Assembly (NCBI GenBank): GCA_900543025.1
Contig: UQPP01000017.1
Span: 1 to 43,312 of the forward strand
Reading direction: 5' to 3'
Length of the DNA: 43,312 nt
Source of the DNA: an uncultured Collinsella sp.
GTDB lineage: Bacteria; Actinomycetota; Coriobacteriia; Coriobacteriales; Coriobacteriaceae
The notes beneath the pieces are model-generated. The model saw nothing but the letters and a program-made list of their open reading frames with translations, had not been told where the DNA came from and ran no database searches. The position numbers were made by a program, and so were the translations under genes. Below are positions 39,870 to 43,312 of the stretch, piece after piece (the first letter of the stretch is position 1; each line of letters begins with the position of its first letter).

Positions 39870-40352
39870 TCAACTAATCCGTAGTTCAGCATCCGAGCGG
39901 AATTTCTTTTTATAGTTTCTTTTCTTTTTTGGAATGGGAAAGGTTTTCGTTTCATACCGAGACAAATAGTTACAGATTTCTTTGAAATCATCGCTCTCAT
40001 AGTCGATAGCATTTGAAATCATATCATCTTGAATAGCTCTTGTAGTATCGGTATTGAAACGTACGATGTGCATCGTACGCGTGGAGTCTGTCGATAAAGA
40101 TTCCCGTAAATGCTGGAAATAGCCAATCTCAAAAGCAACATCACGTCCAAATGGAGAAATGACTAATAGAGTCGACGTCCGATTAAGTGATTTTAAACAC
40201 TCGTTATATATGTATTTAGATTTCTCTCGCGTATCTGCGCGCATGCGAAACTTACGAGGAAGTATGGATGAGAAACCTTGCTTGCGTAAAGCAAGGGCAA
40301 TTTTTTCGTTACGTTCCTTTTCATTGTATCTAGCAGCGATATAAATTGTCAT
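39870..40352 (-). CDS. Nucleoside 2-deoxyribosyltransferase-like protein
   Basis: The 160-residue protein starts MTIYIAARYNEKERNEKIAL (GGAG 7 bases before the ATG at 40352; the frame is open to 40451 inside the upstream gene). The Rossmann-like N-terminus, NRTSTLLVISPFGRDVAFEI and GYFQHLRES match the nucleoside deoxyribosyltransferase fold, with the catalytic-type Glu at residue 75. These enzymes move deoxyribose between bases; relatives act in NAD or nucleotide sensing. A basic tail (PKKKRNYKKKF) is unusual. It sits 61 bases downstream of the dCTP-deaminase-fold membrane protein, ahead of a strong terminator, so the two form a unit of their own. Confidence 0.7.
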   Translation of the reverse strand: MTIYIAARYNEKERNEKIALALRKQGFSSILPRKFRMRADTREKSKYIYNECLKSLNRTSTLLVISPFGRDVAFEIGYFQHLRESLSTDSTRTMHIVRFNTDTTRAIQDDMISNAIDYESDDFKEICNYLSRYETKTFPIPKKKRNYKKKFRSDAELRIS

Positions 40353-40413
40353 GGCGCTACTCCAATCACTTGGAAACGGCGTTCCAGATAAATAGCGGCC
40401 CCATTTCCCAAGC

Positions 40414-41175
40414 TTAATGCTTAAGCAAAAAGAAAATGCAGGCAATGGCAATAGCCATCGGAATTAAGTATACCCAGGGTTTCTTTTTATTCGGCATGAG
40501 CAGTGTAATCAATAAGAACAAAACTGAAAAAGACGCACACTGGACAAGAGTGGCTCCAATTAAGGAAGCTTGGTCAGCCAACTTAAGTGAAGATTGGGAA
40601 ATAGTGCTAATTCCAACAAATATGGCAAGGAGAGCAAGAACGTTAACGTAAATATGTTGCTCTAAAGATTCGATCGGCTTAACGGCCTTTTTCATTCGTT
40701 TTTCATCGGCTTGGAACACGTCCATATCTCCGATAACTGCCGCATTTGCTTCGTCACTAAAATCTCCTATATAATCATTCGAAACATTACCTTTAATCTG
40801 CAGGAAATAAATCTGAGCAAGTCCATCAGCTTTCTTGAGCTTGACTGTTTCTCCGGCGAGATTAGTAATACGAAAATAAATATGAGTATTATGCCCGGGA
40901 AAATAAACTGGGCTATCGAGTAATAAGCCCTTACGAATCCAGCTGTTTCGAAGAGAAACCTGTGCTACAAGATTTTTTGGAAGGCATATCTTTTCTTCTG
41001 TTGAGACAAAGATAGAGTTTCCCGGCTTGACATCGACCGTGTCACAACGCATGCCCTTATCGTGAAATTCAGCTATGGTCAAGTCGTAACTTACTTGCTG
41101 CACATTCTCGAGCTTGGCATTGTATAGAACATCGTTGTCGATCAAAGATTTGATTTCATTATCAGGTAGATACAT
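40414..41175 (-). CDS. dCTP deaminase-fold protein with C-terminal membrane helices
   Basis: Residues 1-128 resemble dCTP deaminase/dUTPase: YLPDNEIKSLIDND, VSYDLTIAEF, PGNSIFVSTEEKICLPKNL, SLRNSWIRKGLLLDS, then IYFRITNLAGETVKLKKADG. E. coli Dcd has IVLEFYNSG at the last block with catalytic Glu; here Arg stands at that position, so catalysis is doubtful. Residues about 175-193, 205-227 and 233-251 are hydrophobic, giving a membrane-bound C-terminus with PNKKKPW between the last two helices. A membrane-anchored sensor or effector of deoxynucleotides is the inference. It is AT-rich and coupled to a deoxyribosyltransferase-like gene. It may belong to the nucleotide-depletion type of phage defence. 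Confidence 0.65.
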   Translation of the reverse strand: MYLPDNEIKSLIDNDVLYNAKLENVQQVSYDLTIAEFHDKGMRCDTVDVKPGNSIFVSTEEKICLPKNLVAQVSLRNSWIRKGLLLDSPVYFPGHNTHIYFRITNLAGETVKLKKADGLAQIYFLQIKGNVSNDYIGDFSDEANAAVIGDMDVFQADEKRMKKAVKPIESLEQHIYVNVLALLAIFVGISTISQSSLKLADQASLIGATLVQCASFSVLFLLITLLMPNKKKPWVYLIPMAIAIACIFFLLKH

Positions 41176-41373
41176 GTATTTTGCCTTTGTTTACTTACTC
41201 TCTAAGCAATTAAATCAAGAATTCCCTGACTCAATAAACGGTAATGGACAGCTTGGAATAGTTTCCGCCCAAATAATAGTCGGCAAAGCCACTGCAAGCT
41301 GAGCAAAATCCAATAATACCCCAGAGGTTGGGGTCATAGCGATTTCCCGCAGTATTCTTCGCGTTCGTATCGC

Positions 41374-41553
41374 ATGCTGACCTTGCTCGTCGCGATTACG
41401 CTCAAGATAAACGATGAGCTGTCGGCCGCAACTGGCCGCGGGCACCTCGAAAACTTCGTAGACTGGCCATATTACGACGAGAGCGTCCTCGAACTCGCTA
41501 AAAAGCTGATCGAGAAGAGGCGTGATACAGGCTGTGATGCTGAGTCTGAATAG
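41374..41553 (+). pseudogene. Possible C-terminal relic of an unknown gene
   Basis: From the ATG at 41374 the frame reads MLTLLVAITLKINDELSAAT, GHLENFVDWPYYDESVLELA, KKLIEKRRDT and stops; it is open back to about 41312. Composition is GC-richer than the neighbours and protein-like, but no ribosome binding site is visible. It is antisense to a frame of poorer character. The flanks 41176-41373 and 41554-41723 show nothing. Confidence 0.35.
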
Positions 41554-41723
41554 CTCCAATTACGACAGATCCGAACCGGGTTGATTAAGAGCCATCTGCC
41601 CGGACTTTTCTCGAGTGACAACACTAAGAGCACTTCTGCCGGAATCGAAAAACCTATTGCATGGAATGTAAGCACCAACATCGGCCAGCAGTAGTATCTC
41701 CTTTTATCCTGGTCAATTGAGTG

Positions 41724-42590
41724 CTAACCAACCGTCAGCGTAATGAAAAGCTCCTCATTACCTAACTTAAAGAGATCCTGAGATAGTTCTTGAGAAGTCT
41801 TCGTTCCAAAGCACCCTCTAGTCAAATAGGGGACTGAACAACCGTGCACCCGTTGCAGATCATCAGTAAGTTCCGTTCTCCTAATCAAATGAGCGATATC
41901 AGTCAAATCGCCAAGCTTAAGAATTAGAGGCTCATATGACCGTTCATTCCTATTAACGGCGATACGCCATTCAGCTTGGTTTGCATAACGAACATTCTTT
42001 ACAAACACTCCTGCATTAAAATGTGGAACCCCATTTGGAAAAACCATATAAGCAGGTAATGGATCATGAGATTTTAAATCCATTGTTGATTTAACTACTT
42101 CAGAGGGATTCAACTGAACGCTATCTCTATATTCAACCGGAGCAGCTACAAAGTCATAACCTAATTGCAGAACGACTGCCCTAAGCCTAGATCTAAGTTC
42201 ACAGGGATTGTCAATAACCACAATCCATGAACCAAGGTCAAGGCCCGGATCGGGCAATTCAATTAAGTCGACTCTCGTATCTACTTGCTTAATGAGAACA
42301 CACGAAAAGCAGCACACATTACAGTAGCCTGCGCCTCTCGGTATTGCATACGATTCTTTTGCAAGGACACCGAGTAAATCTTTAGGAAAGCCCCGCATGA
42401 TATGGGGGTCAAAAGATGCGCAGGCCCCCTCAAGAAAGTCCTGCTGCTCCATGTTTCCCTCATTCCAAAAATACCCTAGGGTATTCATGTATATATCGCC
42501 ACGCAAAAACTGCTCAGCCCACTTTTGTTCTTTAAAACCACGGACAAGGCGAATCATAGGGAGAACAGACCAGCAGGATAAACGGTGCAT
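41724..42590 (-). CDS. Hypothetical protein
   Basis: The 288-residue AT-rich protein reads MIRLVRGFKEQKWAEQFLRG, DIYMNTLGYFWNEGNMEQQD, FLEGACASFD and later FVKNVRYANQAEWRIAVNRN, ending LFKLGNEELFITLTVG. I recall proteins with a 'L.R.F...EWA..F..G.I.M.TL.Y' start in accessory and defence islands, but I cannot name the family. The middle holds a Cys-rich patch (GYCNVCCFSCVL). The start is unsure: 42590 (MHRLS) or 42557 (MIRLV); both have weak ribosome binding sites. It is alone in its unit. Confidence 0.6.
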   Translation of the reverse strand: MHRLSCWSVLPMIRLVRGFKEQKWAEQFLRGDIYMNTLGYFWNEGNMEQQDFLEGACASFDPHIMRGFPKDLLGVLAKESYAIPRGAGYCNVCCFSCVLIKQVDTRVDLIELPDPGLDLGSWIVVIDNPCELRSRLRAVVLQLGYDFVAAPVEYRDSVQLNPSEVVKSTMDLKSHDPLPAYMVFPNGVPHFNAGVFVKNVRYANQAEWRIAVNRNERSYEPLILKLGDLTDIAHLIRRTELTDDLQRVHGCSVPYLTRGCFGTKTSQELSQDLFKLGNEELFITLTVG

Positions 42591-42678
42591 AGACCTCTTC
42601 TTTCACATCGAAGGTTAAGACGTCAAATATAAACAAAGGCAACATCCGAGCTTAGCCTAACAACCCGTGCGGACTAAT

Positions 42679-42975
42679 CTAACGCTCCGTATTCTTGTTC
42701 AACTCATCCGTCTCTTCCAGCTCTGACATATCCGGATGCCCCCCCTCCTTACACACTCGTGCTCCGCTATGTACTTCAACCTCGTCGTCACCAATGCAAG
42801 CATGATGCTTTGCAAAATGTTTGGGATAACCCACGCGGAGTTGACGCATTGGCTGAGCCACGAAGTCGGAAGCCTGTCGGGCTGAATTAAGAGGCCCGAC
42901 GCAGTCGATTGCAGCACGGGCGATGTCCCGTTCTTGGTGCTCAAGGCTAAAAGCAGGGAAAATGGTGCTCGTTGC
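42679..42975 (-). pseudogene. Possible gene fragment, unknown
   Basis: An open frame of 98 codons without a good ATG reads HQERDIARAAIDCVGPLN, SARQASDFVAQPMRQLRVGY, PKHFAKHHACIGDDEVEVHS, and ends acidic (MSELEETDELNKNTER). It looks like a degraded gene end. No motif is recognised and no start signal was found; the ATG at 42849 would give 57 residues. Confidence 0.3.
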
Positions 42976-43033
42976 TTAACATGCTATATACAACGCATCG
43001 CTCACCAGCTGCAAAAGGAATCAGACTTATACC

Positions 43034-43072
43034 AAAAGAGGTCATATCGGCGTTAGCCGATATGACCTCTTT
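43034..43072 (-). terminator. Rho-independent terminator of the UDP-glucose dehydrogenase gene
   Basis: A perfect 17-bp stem (AAAGAGGTCATATCGGC and reverse complement) with loop GTTA and T residues on the minus strand, 56 bases past the stop at 43128. It is symmetrical and may work both ways. Confidence 0.8.
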
Positions 43073-43127
43073 CTTGACAATGCGACTTGTAGATAAGGCT
43101 AAAAATCGCGGTTGGAAACCCTCTCCC

Positions 43128-43312
43128 CTAATCCCTCTTAAACAGATCCCTCGTGTACACCTTGTCCGCCACGTCCGCGAGCTCGTCGCTCCAGCGGTTG
43201 GCGACGATCACGTCGCAGCCAGCCTTGAAGGCCTCCAGGTCGTGGGTCACTTCTGAACCGAAGAACTCCGGCGCGTCCAGCGTGGGCTCGTAGACCACCA
43301 CGGGCACGCCCT
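43128..43312 (-). CDS. ugd: UDP-glucose 6-dehydrogenase, C-terminal part
   Basis: About 60 residues remain: VPVVVYEPTLDAPEFFGSEV, THDLEAFKAGCDVIVANRWS, DELADVADKVYTRDLFKRD. The 'VYEPT' strand, 'DVIVANR' and 'KVYTRDLF.RD' ending are the C-terminal NAD-binding domain of the UDP-glucose/GDP-mannose dehydrogenase family, short form. It makes UDP-glucuronate for capsule or surface polysaccharide. The N-terminus lies beyond the right edge. Its GC content is like the core, so the accessory stretch ends before it. Confidence 0.85.
   Translation of the reverse strand, partial: GVPVVVYEPTLDAPEFFGSEVTHDLEAFKAGCDVIVANRWSDELADVADKVYTRDLFKRD

Noticed and set aside
41215..41559. Minus-strand ORF of 114 codons
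   Set aside because: The opposite strand has the better protein-like reading (41374-41553), and no ribosome binding site precedes this ORF.

Overview
The window looks like a chromosomal segment of a high-GC member of the Coriobacteriia (Actinomycetota), most likely a Collinsella-type gut bacterium. This is inferred from the style of the housekeeping genes and their order, from the tRNAs, and from an LPxTG surface protein; no database search was possible. A compact, GC-rich core operon on the minus strand (about 10.6-27.7 kb) lies between two accessory regions. These contain decayed mobile elements, paralogous surface-protein genes, toxin-antitoxin-like pairs and candidate defence genes. Several right-hand genes are clearly more AT-rich than the core.

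Left accessory region (1-10.2 kb): small unknown or membrane genes come first, then a possible type I toxin-like peptide (1918-2043), a broken IS30-type transposase (2235 onward) and a broken IS21 (istB frameshifted, only the end of istA left). A frameshifted gene and a DUF1648-like membrane protein follow. Three tandem paralogues (6093-7053, 7203-8201, 8983-10047) encode Flp/Tad-like pilin N-termini with a G-Q-x-x-x-E-Y cleavage motif. These are joined by Gly-rich linkers to a BspA-type (DUF285-like) or DUF6273-like C-terminus. Each has a G-rich stretch just after its start, two overlapping ATGs four bases apart, and a GC-rich inverted repeat 75-80 bp upstream. The first copy is out of frame by exactly one G in a G9 tract, and the other two carry different frameshifts. 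I read this as a phase-variable or cassette-type surface antigen locus.

Core region (10.4-31 kb): tRNA-Pro and then, in transcription order from the right, an ABC-F ATPase, a small membrane protein, an M50 protease, scpA, scpB, an RluB-type pseudouridine synthase, cmk, plsC-like, ispH, a radical SAM DUF512 protein, der, plsY, gpsA, rpe, a NifS-type cysteine desulfurase, a Nif3-like protein, a coiled-coil/zinc-ribbon protein and coaBC. Many of these genes overlap or nearly touch, so translational coupling is likely. Two tRNA-Ala(GGC) genes lie in a 179-bp direct repeat, with a CAU tRNA between them and a tRNA-Val(CAC) further right.

Right accessory region (29.4-43.3 kb): a nuclease-like unknown, a DUF3825-like protein, and a Fic/Doc toxin with a coupled small ORF and an HTH gene. 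Next come an ATPase plus RloB/TOPRIM-like pair, an MNT nucleotidyltransferase with a RelB-like ORF, an LPxTG surface protein and a HEPN-like protein. A two-gene unit follows in which a membrane-anchored dCTP-deaminase-fold protein precedes a nucleoside-deoxyribosyltransferase-like protein. The window ends in the C-terminus of a UDP-glucose 6-dehydrogenase. Four 124-148-bp inverted-repeat elements share a CTGCGGTTT core but have arms that match only within each pair of elements. With the surface locus and the nucleotide-fold pair, they are the best candidates for undescribed biology.
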